DNA of 64,000 bases from Flagellimonas spongiicola (GTDB lineage: Bacteria; Bacteroidota; Bacteroidia; Flavobacteriales; Flavobacteriaceae): assembly GCF_023502425.1 (NCBI RefSeq), contig NZ_JAMFMA010000001.1:496001-560000 (forward strand), written 5' to 3'. The notes below the pieces were generated by a model. The model was not told the DNA's origin. It did not search any database and saw only the letters and a program-made list of their open reading frames with translations. Made by a program: the position numbers and the translations under genes. Shown here piece by piece: positions 46,025 through 54,285 of this stretch. Position 1 is the first letter of the stretch. Each line of letters starts with the position of its first letter.

Positions 46025-46558
46025 GTGGAGCATGCTAAAATTGGAATAATCAATGTGTCGGACCGCGCAAGTCGAGGGGAGTATGAGGATATACCCGGCA
46101 AGGAAGTCAAAAGACTACTTAATCTATGGTTGGTAAGTCCTTGGGATTCGGAGTATGCCGTAATTCCAGACGAGCAGGACCAATTGGAAAAAGAAATGAT
46201 ACGAATGGCGGACGAAGTAGGGTGTTGCTTGATTGTCACAACTGGAGGTACGGGACCTGCAGTTAGGGATGTTACACCTGAAGCAACCATAGCCGTCTGT
46301 GATAAGATGCTACCTGGATTTGGAGAGCAGATGCGACAAGTGAGTTTACAATATGTGCCAACCGCGATTCTCTCTCGTCAAACCGCAGGAATAAGGGGTA
46401 AGGCATTGATCGTAAACCTTCCAGGCAAACCAAAGGCAATACAAGAGTGCTTAGAAGCTATATTTCCTGCAATCCCATATTGTATTGATTTGATTGAAGG
46501 GCCTTATTTGGAGCCTAATTCGGATGAAATAAATGTCTTCAGGCCAAAGCAAGGATAA
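46025..46558 (+). CDS. mog: Molybdopterin adenylyltransferase (MogA-like)
   Basis: 177 residues of the MoaB/Mog fold: KIGIINVSDRASRGEYEDIPG at the N-terminus, VTTGGTGPAVRDVTPEAT (molybdopterin-binding loop) and LIVNLPGKPKAIQECL. MogA adenylylates molybdopterin before molybdate insertion. The start is GTG at 46025, supported by a Shine-Dalgarno-like TAAGGG 4-9 nt upstream, unusual in this window; there is no in-frame ATG near. No other molybdenum-cofactor genes are in the window. Confidence 0.92.
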   Translation: MEHAKIGIINVSDRASRGEYEDIPGKEVKRLLNLWLVSPWDSEYAVIPDEQDQLEKEMIRMADEVGCCLIVTTGGTGPAVRDVTPEATIAVCDKMLPGFGEQMRQVSLQYVPTAILSRQTAGIRGKALIVNLPGKPKAIQECLEAIFPAIPYCIDLIEGPYLEPNSDEINVFRPKQG

Positions 46559-46974
46559 CAAGTTTTGATGGCTGTGTTAACAAAGTCGTCAAAACAAAAA
46601 CTTTTTCAATTTAATTTTCAAATTGATGATGAATTGAAATGAAAAAAGGTGTCGAACAAACTCAGCACCTTTTTTATTTAGTGTTAATTTCAAGTGTTGA
46701 AAATCTAATGAAAATCGCTCTAAACTCCCTTAAAAACAGCGATTAATTCGCTTGTTTCACCAATTTTCCTACACCATTGAACAGCGATAAGCTCTTTAAT
46801 AGGAAAATTTTCAAATAATTGGAAATCAATGTTTTATACGGGGAAAGCTGACCTTTCTGGTGCTGTTGATAAGATTGTGAAGAACACATTTGGTCGGTCG
46901 TAAAATCAATGTAAAGAAAATGTGAATTTTACAGTAAGCTTTAAAAGCGATTCCAACCTAAATTCATTTTCTTC
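46559..46974. other. 416-bp intergenic region upstream of nrdB
   Basis: It holds the mog terminator and about 300 bp with no gene. AGCGAT recurs: ACAGCGAT at 46736 and 46781 (45 bp apart), AAGCGATT at 46945, and the inverse AATCGCT at 46713. A GAAAATTTTC palindrome is at 46803-46812. I see no canonical NrdR box and no clear TAnnTTTG promoter. The length suggests a regulated nrd promoter region. Confidence 0.5.
46642..46675 (+). terminator. Rho-independent terminator of mog
   Basis: AAAAAAGGTG and CACCTTTTTT arms with a 14-nt loop followed by A/T-rich sequence, 84 nt after the mog stop. Confidence 0.8.
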
Positions 46975-48249
46975 ATGGAGATTACCCATATCACTAAAAG
47001 GGATTTTAGTACAAAACCCTTCGAGCTTTATAAGATTACCAACGCTGTTTTAAAGGCAATGACGGCTGTTGAACATGGTCAAATGGTGGATGCTCAAGCT
47101 ATTGCGAACAATGTACATAAAGCCCTTTTGGAGCGAAAGGTTTTGGATTCGGGTTACGTACCAACAGTAGAAGAAGTACAGGATATTGTTGAGACCAAAT
47201 TGATGCAGAGTGAGTTCCAAGATGTGGCCAAGGCATATATCATTTATAGGAACAAACAAGCGCAAGACAGACAATCCAACATCTTTGAAAAGCGTATTAA
47301 TTTAAAGCCTTACGAATACCCACAATTATATGAATACGTCCCAGCGATAAGGCACTCGTATTGGATTCATACCGAATTTAATTTTACTAGTGATATCCAA
47401 GATTTCAAATCTAGGCTTACAAGTGTTGAGCGCACAGCTATTAAAAACACCATGCTTGCCATTTCCCAAATTGAGGTGGCGGTAAAGACGTTTTGGGGGG
47501 ACATCTATCATAGAATGCCAAAACCAGAGATTGGTTCCGTAGGTGCCACCTTTGCGGAAAGTGAGGTAAGACATCACGATGCATATTCCCATTTATTGGA
47601 AATTCTAGGCTTGAACAAAGAATTTGAGACCTTAAAGAAAAAGCCCGTGATAATGAAACGGGTACAATACCTGGAAACCGCCTTGAAAAATGCGAAGAGC
47701 GAAGACAACAAGGAATATGCAGAATCAATTCTGTTGTTCTCATTGTTCATTGAACATGTATCCTTGTTTTCACAGTTCTTGATCATCATGGCATTCAATA
47801 AGCATAAAAATATGTTCAAGGGCATATCCAATGTAGTGGAAGCTACTTCCAAGGAAGAACAAATTCACGGGGACTTTGGAATTGATGTAATAAACATCAT
47901 CAAAAAAGAGAACCCTAATTGGTTCGATGATGAATACCAAAAAACCATTCAGCAATTATGTGAGGATGCCTTTAAGGCCGAAAGTAAGATTGTGGATTGG
48001 ATTTTTGAGGATGGTGAACTCGACTTCTTGCCAAAAGCTGTGGTCAATGCGTTTATCAAAAACAGATTCAACAATTCCTTGGAAAGTATTGGTATTGCAA
48101 AAATGTTTGAAGTCGATCAAGAGTTACTCAAGCAAACAGAATGGTTCGATGATGAGATTATTGGGACCAAACATGGCGATTTCTTCGTAAAACGATCAAT
48201 TAACTATAGCAAAAGAACACAAAGTATAACCAGCGACGACCTTTTTTAA
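46975..48249 (+). CDS. nrdB: Ribonucleoside-diphosphate reductase small subunit NrdB with N-terminal ATP-cone
   Basis: 424 residues. Residues 1-100 form an ATP-cone (ITKRDFSTKPFELYKITNAV), normally found on NrdA. The ferritin-like core follows with carboxylate/His ligands in ISQIEVAVKTFWG, FAESEVRHHDAYSHLL (ExxH and the Tyr at the radical-Tyr position), LFIEHVSLF and SKEEQIHGDFG, and the NrdA-binding tail ends SDDLF. This architecture matches the class of Leeuwenhoekiella blandensis NrdB (class Id, mixed-valent Mn cofactor), where dATP inhibits by acting on NrdB. Metal use here is inferred. It is 3 nt upstream of nrdA. Confidence 0.95.
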   Translation: MEITHITKRDFSTKPFELYKITNAVLKAMTAVEHGQMVDAQAIANNVHKALLERKVLDSGYVPTVEEVQDIVETKLMQSEFQDVAKAYIIYRNKQAQDRQSNIFEKRINLKPYEYPQLYEYVPAIRHSYWIHTEFNFTSDIQDFKSRLTSVERTAIKNTMLAISQIEVAVKTFWGDIYHRMPKPEIGSVGATFAESEVRHHDAYSHLLEILGLNKEFETLKKKPVIMKRVQYLETALKNAKSEDNKEYAESILLFSLFIEHVSLFSQFLIIMAFNKHKNMFKGISNVVEATSKEEQIHGDFGIDVINIIKKENPNWFDDEYQKTIQQLCEDAFKAESKIVDWIFEDGELDFLPKAVVNAFIKNRFNNSLESIGIAKMFEVDQELLKQTEWFDDEIIGTKHGDFFVKRSINYSKRTQSITSDDLF

Positions 48250-48252
48250 GAT

Positions 48253-50046
48253 ATGGAAAACAAAACCTTCGAGAACCTGAATACCCAAACCGAAACCAAA
48301 ACTTCAACCTCACAAGATTTAGTTAATGCTAGAAAAGAAGGACTTGATAACTTAAAAACGAAACCACAGGAAGGCTTTAAATGGTTAAATGATCACAGTA
48401 GGAAATTCTTGGGGTCTGGATATTTGACCGATGGTGCCACTCCAGAGGGTAGAATCCGGGAAATAGCGGAAAGGGCTGAACATATTCTACAACTACCGGG
48501 TTACGCGGACAAGTTTTACAATTATATGTCCGAAGGTTTTTTCTCATTGGCTTCTCCAGTGTGGTCCAACTTCGGAAAAGAACGTGGACTTCCAATCAGT
48601 TGTTTTGGTTCCCATATTGATGATGACATGGGGAATATCCTTTACACCCAGTCTGAAGTTGGAATGATGTCAAAGCTGGGTGGAGGTACTTCTGGTTACT
48701 TTGGAAAAATAAGACATAGAGGGGCACCCGTTAAAAACAATGGCGAAGCTTCTGGTGCGGTGCATATTATGCAGTTGTTCGAATCGATGGTGGACGTGGT
48801 AAGCCAAGGTTCAGTAAGAAGAGGGCGCTTTTCACCGTATTTGCCTATTGAACATCCAGATATTATGGAATTCCTTGAAATTGGAACAGAAGGGAATCCA
48901 ATCCAACAATTGACACATGGCGTGACGGTTACCAATGAATGGATGCAGGAAATGATTGATGGAGACGTGGATAAACGTACCATTTGGGCAAAAGTGTTGC
49001 AATGTCGTGGAGAAATGGGGTATCCTTATGTGTTCTTTACGGACAATGCGAATAACGCCAGCGCAGATGTTTATCAAGATAAAAAGCACAAAATCTACGC
49101 GAGCAATTTGTGCACGGAAATCATGTTACCCTCCAATGATGATTGGTCCTTTGTGTGCGTACTTTCCAGTATCAATTTGTTGCATTATGATAAGTGGAAG
49201 CAAACAGATGCGGTGGAAACCATGGTATATTTCTTGGATGCTGTCATCACTGAATTCATTGAAAAGCTTGAAGTATATCGAGATTCATCAAATAGGGATG
49301 ATAGACAAACATTCCTTTTCATGGAAAGAGCGTACAATTTTGCCAAAGAGAATAGGGCTTTAGGTCTTGGTGCTCTAGGATGGCATTCTTTATTGCAATC
49401 CAAAAGAATACCGTTTGATAGCCAAGAAGCTTACAATTATAACAATGAGATATTTAAAGCCATAAAAGAGCGATCTTATAAGGCTTCAGAAGAATTGGCA
49501 AAGCGTTTTGGAGAACCAAAGGTTCTTGAAGGTTATGGAAGACGTAACGCAACACTTAATGCCATAGCACCAACGACTTCTTCGGCCTTTATACTCGGTC
49601 AAGTATCACAGGGTATCGAACCAATTTGGTCCAATATTTACGTGAAAGACATTGCAAAGATCAAAGTAACGATCAAAAATCCATTTTTGATGGATTTGCT
49701 GGAAGAAAAGGGGCAAGATACAGATGAGGTTTGGCGAAGCATTCGTGATCGTGATGGATCGGTACAGCATTTGGAATTTTTAACCGAAGAAGAGAAGTCA
49801 GTTTTTAAGACGTATTCCGAACTTGATCAGTTGGATGTGGTCTATCAGGCCGCTGCCCGTCAACACCATATTGATCAAGGACAATCTGTAAATATCATTG
49901 TTCATCCTGATATGCCCACAAAGGATATCAACAAAATACATGTTTCTGCTTGGAAGCTAGGCCTTAAATCTTTGTACTATCAGCATAGTATGAATGCCGC
50001 CCAAAAATTTAAGCAGAAAAAGGAATGTACGAGTTGCGAGGCTTAA
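48253..50046 (+). CDS. nrdA: Ribonucleoside-diphosphate reductase large subunit NrdA, lacking an ATP-cone
   Basis: 597 residues, much shorter than E. coli NrdA (761), because the N-terminal ATP-cone is absent. Catalytic residues are all visible: LPISCFGS (redox Cys), NLCTE (thiyl-radical Cys and Glu), VCVLSSINL (second redox Cys), LYYQHS (radical-transfer Tyr pair) and the C-terminal thioredoxin-accessible pair CTSCEA. It reduces NDPs to dNDPs using the radical from NrdB. The specificity site remains, while overall activity control has moved to the NrdB ATP-cone. Confidence 0.96.
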   Translation: MENKTFENLNTQTETKTSTSQDLVNARKEGLDNLKTKPQEGFKWLNDHSRKFLGSGYLTDGATPEGRIREIAERAEHILQLPGYADKFYNYMSEGFFSLASPVWSNFGKERGLPISCFGSHIDDDMGNILYTQSEVGMMSKLGGGTSGYFGKIRHRGAPVKNNGEASGAVHIMQLFESMVDVVSQGSVRRGRFSPYLPIEHPDIMEFLEIGTEGNPIQQLTHGVTVTNEWMQEMIDGDVDKRTIWAKVLQCRGEMGYPYVFFTDNANNASADVYQDKKHKIYASNLCTEIMLPSNDDWSFVCVLSSINLLHYDKWKQTDAVETMVYFLDAVITEFIEKLEVYRDSSNRDDRQTFLFMERAYNFAKENRALGLGALGWHSLLQSKRIPFDSQEAYNYNNEIFKAIKERSYKASEELAKRFGEPKVLEGYGRRNATLNAIAPTTSSAFILGQVSQGIEPIWSNIYVKDIAKIKVTIKNPFLMDLLEEKGQDTDEVWRSIRDRDGSVQHLEFLTEEEKSVFKTYSELDQLDVVYQAAARQHHIDQGQSVNIIVHPDMPTKDINKIHVSAWKLGLKSLYYQHSMNAAQKFKQKKECTSCEA

Positions 50047-50119
50047 GGCTTGTGCTTTTAAGAGAGAAAATTGTAACTTTTAAGTCCTATTTTAAAAGTC
50101 AAACAGCCATTCCAACCAC

Positions 50120-51160
50120 ATGAAAAAAGTTGTCACCTTCGGGGAGATTATGCTTCGTTTAGCACCTCCTGGTTTTTTACGGTTTTCCCAAACCAATAGT
50201 TTTGATGTTATCTATGGCGGAGGTGAATCCAATGTTGCCGTTTCATTGGCTAATTATGGAGTGCCTGTTGATTTTGTTACGCGACTTCCAGATAATGATA
50301 TCGGTCAATGTGCTTTGATGGAGATGCGAAAGCGCGGAGTTGGCACGGATAAAATTGTTTTTGGTGGTGATCGTCTGGGAATTTACTTTCTGGAGACAGG
50401 TGCCGTTAGCCGCGGAAGTAAGGTGGTATATGATCGTGCTCATTCCGCTATGGCAGAAATAGGTCAAGGTATGATCGATTGGAAGGCTGTGTTTGATGGC
50501 GTGGAATGGTTTCATTGGACTGGAATTACCCCTGCAATCTCACAGGGAGCAGCGGATGCTTGTTTGGAAGCTGTTAAAACTGCCAGTGAAATGGGTGTCA
50601 CAATTTCCACGGATTTAAATTATAGGGCAAAACTTTGGAAATATGGAGGTGATCGAGAGGCCATCATGTCTGAACTTACATCCTACTGCGATATCATTTT
50701 AGGAAATGAAGAGGATGCAGAAAAGCACTTTGGAATCAAACCTGTAGGTTTGGACATTACAACGCAAGGAGAGCATGTAAAAGCGGAAGCGTTTCTTTCC
50801 GTATGTCAACAGATGATGAAACGTTTTCCTAAGGCTAAAAAAGTAATTACTACGCTACGTGGTTCGCTTTCAGCCTCTCATAACACCTGGGCGGGCGTGC
50901 TGTATGATGGCGAAACCATGTTCAAATCCCCGGAATATCAGATTACCCATATTGTGGATAGAGTTGGGGGAGGAGATTCTTTTATGGGTGGCCTTATTTA
51001 TGGATTGCTTACCTATCCGGAGGATGATCAGAACGCACTGAATTTTGCCGTGGCGGCTTCCTGTTTAAAACATACGATTAAGGGTGATGCCAATTTGGTT
51101 ACTGTCGCTGAAGTTGAAAAACTGATGGGTGGTGACGCATCCGGAAGGGTGGCCCGTTAG
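50120..51160 (+). CDS. kdgK: PfkB-family sugar kinase, likely 2-dehydro-3-deoxygluconokinase
   Basis: 346 residues with the KDG kinase-like start VTFGEIMLRLAPPGFLRFSQ, then YGGGESNVAVSLANYG, STDLNYRAKLWK, and the PfkB signature VDRVGGGDSFMGGLIYGL with the catalytic Asp (usually DTxGAGD). KDG kinase makes KDPG in hexuronate and alginate-type catabolism. No aldolase or isomerase gene is adjacent, so substrate is inferred from the sequence alone. It follows nrdA by 73 bp and is convergent with a lipoprotein gene. Confidence 0.83.
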   Translation: MKKVVTFGEIMLRLAPPGFLRFSQTNSFDVIYGGGESNVAVSLANYGVPVDFVTRLPDNDIGQCALMEMRKRGVGTDKIVFGGDRLGIYFLETGAVSRGSKVVYDRAHSAMAEIGQGMIDWKAVFDGVEWFHWTGITPAISQGAADACLEAVKTASEMGVTISTDLNYRAKLWKYGGDREAIMSELTSYCDIILGNEEDAEKHFGIKPVGLDITTQGEHVKAEAFLSVCQQMMKRFPKAKKVITTLRGSLSASHNTWAGVLYDGETMFKSPEYQITHIVDRVGGGDSFMGGLIYGLLTYPEDDQNALNFAVAASCLKHTIKGDANLVTVAEVEKLMGGDASGRVAR

Positions 51161-51168
51161 CAATTCGT

Positions 51169-51819
51169 TTATTGTGCCACAGTAATAATCCCATCACCCA
51201 GTAATTGGTTCACCATTTGCTTGGTAAAACTTTTGGAAGCGGATGCTACGGATGATGGATCCACTAATGACGATTGACCTGTCCAAACCATGGTTTCTTT
51301 TCCTTCAACAAGTTCACCCTTTACATTGTACAAGACTGCTTCAATTAAAAACGATTTGGAAGAGCGATAATAGCCTGGAGTATCAATGGTATTGTAGCGT
51401 CTAACAATATATCTGCCAACACGATAGTAAGAAGGTATATACACGGTTTCACCGGGCTCGTAACGGTCAGATTCCTGGGAATCTATCAAGGCCATGGTCA
51501 GGACACCATCCAAGTTTTGCTCTTTAATAATTTTGATGTATTCCTTGGCGGTTCTCATTTTTTCACCTCCGGTGGGCGGAAAAAGTCCAATACCTTCAAC
51601 GGCGTTTATGCCATTTTCCCGCAATAGTTTCACAGCATCCTGTTCAAAAACCGTACGGGAATTTAAATTCTTACTGATACCAATAACTGCAATTTTTCCA
51701 TAGTCGCGGTTAACATAATTGTCTTTGGTCCAAGTAGAGTTCATTTTTGCTGGACCGCAACTCATTAGAAATATGAGGCAAAAGAGCAAACTGTATGTCA
51801 AGGTGTTTTTGATTTTCAT
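51169..51819 (-). CDS. Lipoprotein of unknown function, paralogue of the gene at 59528
   Basis: 216 residues; lipoprotein signal ending LMSCG (Cys21). The mature part starts NSTWTKDNYVNRDYGKIAVI and ends SFTKQMVNQLLG. The same plan recurs in the 59528-60187 protein (SDTWKDIDAS..., DFSKQMVKQLSK), including FEQD/FEKD, GxNAxE and a beta segment LIEAVLYNVKGE versus ILETLVYDLTMPE. The middle holds a Tyr/Arg-rich stretch (YIPSYYRVGRYIVRRYN). I do not recognise a named family with certainty. It is 11 nt downstream of the DUF6588-like gene in the same operon. Confidence 0.8.
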   Translation of the reverse strand: MKIKNTLTYSLLFCLIFLMSCGPAKMNSTWTKDNYVNRDYGKIAVIGISKNLNSRTVFEQDAVKLLRENGINAVEGIGLFPPTGGEKMRTAKEYIKIIKEQNLDGVLTMALIDSQESDRYEPGETVYIPSYYRVGRYIVRRYNTIDTPGYYRSSKSFLIEAVLYNVKGELVEGKETMVWTGQSSLVDPSSVASASKSFTKQMVNQLLGDGIITVAQ

Positions 51820-51830
51820 GGTGGTATGTT

Positions 51831-52838
51831 TTAATTTTTAGGATTGTAAATGTTAAAATTGAGTCCAAGTGATAAGTTATTAAAGCCTTGGAAGGTATAA
51901 CCCAAATTTAAATTGAACCATCCCATGCGGACTTTCCCGCCAACATTCACTCTTAATCCACTTGCGCTATTTTGAACATCAAAAGGGTCATTAAAGACAA
52001 GGGGTTCCATTTGTGTTTGTATTATATAGGTGCCTTTTAAGGAATAGTCAGCATTACCGGTCACATATCCTATTCCTCCATACACATTGAAAATAGGATT
52101 TTTCGTAGATGCCATCAATTCAAATACCCAGGCATTTAGTGACCCTTCTGCCAATTGATTGTTTCCGGTTACAAAACCATCGGCTTGAAAACTATATTCT
52201 GCATCCAATCTGGTAAATCCGGCCATTGCTGCTAGTGCAATAGGACTTGCTTTTAAAATTCCAATGGATTGTGAAAGATCGTGTTTAAACGCCATACCCA
52301 ACATTCCCAGTGTAACATCACAAATGCCTATTTTTGGAAAATAGCGAAGGGCTACTTCAGAATCACCTGGGATGCCAATATTTGCTTGGATAAATGCAGT
52401 AGGTAAAAGGTTTAAGTTAATTAGCCCTATGCCAGTAGGAGCATCAAAAGTGACGATTTCGTCATTTACAGTTGTTACCAAAGTCACACTGGATTCTTTG
52501 CTGCCCAATATTGTGGGTATGGCAACAACATCTCCACCACCCAATACTTCCAAATCCGGAATTTCACTGATGTTGATATCTTTAGTCAATCGGTCACTTG
52601 GAATAAAGGAACCATTGGAAACCAAAGAAAGTTCTATGCTCCATTTCTTTTTTGATACAGCAGAATTGAACCAACCGCCCGTAAGTCCATAGGCTAGTCC
52701 TTCGGATAAAGGCTCTAGGTAAATGGCCGTTAAATCCTCAGCTTGCTCCACGCCGATCAATAGGTAATTGTTGAAGTCCAAATCTTGACTTTTGCCGGAG
52801 CACCAGCATATAAGTAGTATGTAAATCAACTTTTTCAT
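51831..52838 (-). CDS. DUF6588-like outer-membrane beta-barrel protein
   Basis: 335 residues: signal peptide (MKKLIYILLICWCSGKSQD), then a sequence of alternating amphipathic strands rich in Gly and aromatic residues and ending in FNLNLGYTFQGFNNLSLGLN, the closing strands of a beta barrel. The start region DLDFNNYLLIGVEQAEDLTAI resembles DUF6588, a Bacteroidota family. The frame is open to 52859, but the ATG at 52838 gives a proper signal peptide. Function unknown; it heads a two-gene operon with the 51169-51819 lipoprotein. Confidence 0.78.
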   Translation of the reverse strand: MKKLIYILLICWCSGKSQDLDFNNYLLIGVEQAEDLTAIYLEPLSEGLAYGLTGGWFNSAVSKKKWSIELSLVSNGSFIPSDRLTKDINISEIPDLEVLGGGDVVAIPTILGSKESSVTLVTTVNDEIVTFDAPTGIGLINLNLLPTAFIQANIGIPGDSEVALRYFPKIGICDVTLGMLGMAFKHDLSQSIGILKASPIALAAMAGFTRLDAEYSFQADGFVTGNNQLAEGSLNAWVFELMASTKNPIFNVYGGIGYVTGNADYSLKGTYIIQTQMEPLVFNDPFDVQNSASGLRVNVGGKVRMGWFNLNLGYTFQGFNNLSLGLNFNIYNPKN

Positions 52839-52994
52839 AGAGACCAAATAAGATACCAATAATTCGGCTCAACTTCAAAAGCTAATACATTAAAAAATAG
52901 TGATTTAAAATGGTCAATTGGGGTATAACTAAATAGAACCTGATTAACTGGATTTAAAGATCACAAAACTGAACTAAGTGGTTTTCAGTATTGC

Positions 52995-53615
52995 CTACTG
53001 GTTTTTATAATGATCAATACGCTCTTTTAAGAGCTCCGCCCAATATTTAAACACGGCTCTTGCATTACCAAACTTACTAAAGGTCTCCACATAACCTCGG
53101 TTTTTTCGATTGTCCATGGCTTGACCTAACAATTGGCCCGTTTGGGAATCAACAACTTTCATTTCCAAGGATGCACCGCCTTTACCACGGCCGGTAGCAG
53201 AATTTATAGCTACTGAAAAGGGAAGAATATTGCTGATTACCTTACCTGGAACAATATCGGTAATGGCAATCTGTAGTAGTGCAACATCGTCCGCAGGGGT
53301 ATCAACCAATTCATACTCCTGTTCTAATTGACTTATAATCTCATTCTTGAATAGATCCGTTAGTTCCTTCAATTTATCCACTTTTATCTTCACCCCTTTG
53401 GCCTTCTTATGAAATTGGATGGTAATATCATCCAACATAAATCGCTTGTATTTGCCCCTTTCAAAATCGCTGCTCACATAAGACAACATGGTCTTGTTGG
53501 CATTGGAATCTTGTAAAAGTGAATAGTCATCTAAAAATCCAGACTGTTTTTTACTTTGACCAAAACCTAGTAATCCTAAAAGTAAAAAGGACAGAATAGT
53601 CAGTTTAAGTTTCAT
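52995..53615 (-). CDS. DUF3313-like secreted protein
   Basis: 206 residues with a signal peptide (MKLKLTILSFLLLGLLGFGQ). The mature part reads SGFLDDYSLLQ, SDFERGKYKRFMLDDITI, EYELVDTPADDVALLQIAIT and SLEMKVVDSQTGQLLGQAMD, a pattern I associate with DUF3313 (predicted lipid-anchored or periplasmic protein of unknown function). It is divergent from the acidic repeat protein, and the LytTR-like operator at 53708-53740 lies in the shared 200-bp gap. Confidence 0.78.
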   Translation of the reverse strand: MKLKLTILSFLLLGLLGFGQSKKQSGFLDDYSLLQDSNANKTMLSYVSSDFERGKYKRFMLDDITIQFHKKAKGVKIKVDKLKELTDLFKNEIISQLEQEYELVDTPADDVALLQIAITDIVPGKVISNILPFSVAINSATGRGKGGASLEMKVVDSQTGQLLGQAMDNRKNRGYVETFSKFGNARAVFKYWAELLKERIDHYKNQ

Positions 53616-53707
53616 GGGTAGCGCATATGGGATTATCTCAAACTAAGATACTAAATAAACCAGCCATAGTCTGTTTTAAAACCCGTTTTCAATTCAGTAT
53701 CCGATTC

Positions 53708-53781
53708 GGTCACTTCGCTGTACATATCGGTCATTTCACCTTATTTGAACCATTTGGACAACACGACTCATTCTAGTTTTG
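53708..53781 (+). promoter_or_regulatory. Site A: paired LytTR-like direct repeats plus -7 box upstream of the acidic repeat gene
   Basis: GGTCACTTC at 53708-53716 and GGTCATTTC at 53729-53737 start exactly 21 bp apart, each preceded by TC. The -7 box TAGTTTTG is at 53774-53781, 45 bp after the start of the proximal repeat. The same arrangement occurs at 57588-57661, and a related pair lies at 59254-59283. Confidence 0.65.
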
Positions 53782-53815
53782 TCCTGTAAATCAGAAACAA
53801 TTAAAACGAAATAAT

Positions 53816-54202
53816 ATGAAAACTTTTAGCACAATCTTCGTAACAGGAACTATCATAAGTTCAATTATGATGATGGGAAATAAAAATGACTTTAAGGTGG
53901 ACGATTTTAATACGCCCACAGAAAATGTTCAGGTGGTTAACATAGATCCAGAAAACGAAATCCCTAAGCCAGAGTTGGATATCAATTTTGACGAGTTATT
54001 CCTTATTAGCAAGGAAATAGAGCTCACACTGGATCAAATAGAATACTTGGAAGTGGAGGAAGATGAGCAGCTGGAAAATTACAATATTCCGGACATGGAC
54101 ATCGATATCAATTTTGATCAACTTTTTCAAGTTGAAGATGAGGAGGAGTTAAATCTTGATGAAATTGAATATATGGAATTGGAGGATGATCAATTGTTGT
54201 GA
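53816..54202 (+). CDS. Acidic secreted protein with two internal repeats, unknown function
   Basis: 128 residues. A short hydrophobic N-terminus (about residues 4-21) looks like a signal peptide or anchor. The rest is very acidic and contains two copies of a 34-residue unit: ELDINFDELFLISKEIELTL followed by DQIEYLEVEEDEQL, and DIDINFDQLFQVEDEEELNL followed by DEIEYMELEDDQLL, joined by ENYNIPDM. The repeat could bind cations or basic proteins; that is speculation. It has its own promoter under site A and ends 84 bp before lytS with a hairpin between. Confidence 0.72.
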   Translation: MKTFSTIFVTGTIISSIMMMGNKNDFKVDDFNTPTENVQVVNIDPENEIPKPELDINFDELFLISKEIELTLDQIEYLEVEEDEQLENYNIPDMDIDINFDQLFQVEDEEELNLDEIEYMELEDDQLL

Positions 54203-54232
54203 GAAGAAGATGATTTGATTGATGATGTCCTT

Positions 54233-54261
54233 GAAGCCTTTAATTTTTTATTAAAGGCTTC
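54233..54261 (+). terminator. Perfect 12-bp hairpin between the acidic repeat gene and lytS
   Basis: GAAGCCTTTAAT and ATTAAAGGCTTC with a TTTTT loop. The downstream T-tract is weak (TTCCG), so readthrough into lytS is plausible; it may act as an attenuator. Confidence 0.65.
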
Positions 54262-54285
54262 TTCCGATTCCAAAAAATAGTAAAC

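Noticed and set aside
46676..46974. NrdR box or cobalamin riboswitch upstream of nrdB
   Set aside because: No paired NrdR boxes and no recognisable B12-box or riboswitch fold; the class Id-type enzyme does not need B12.
52839..52994. LytTR-like repeat pair upstream of the DUF6588-like gene
   Set aside because: Only weak partial matches (GGTCAATTG, CCACTTAG) without a 21-bp partner, so not counted as a fourth site.
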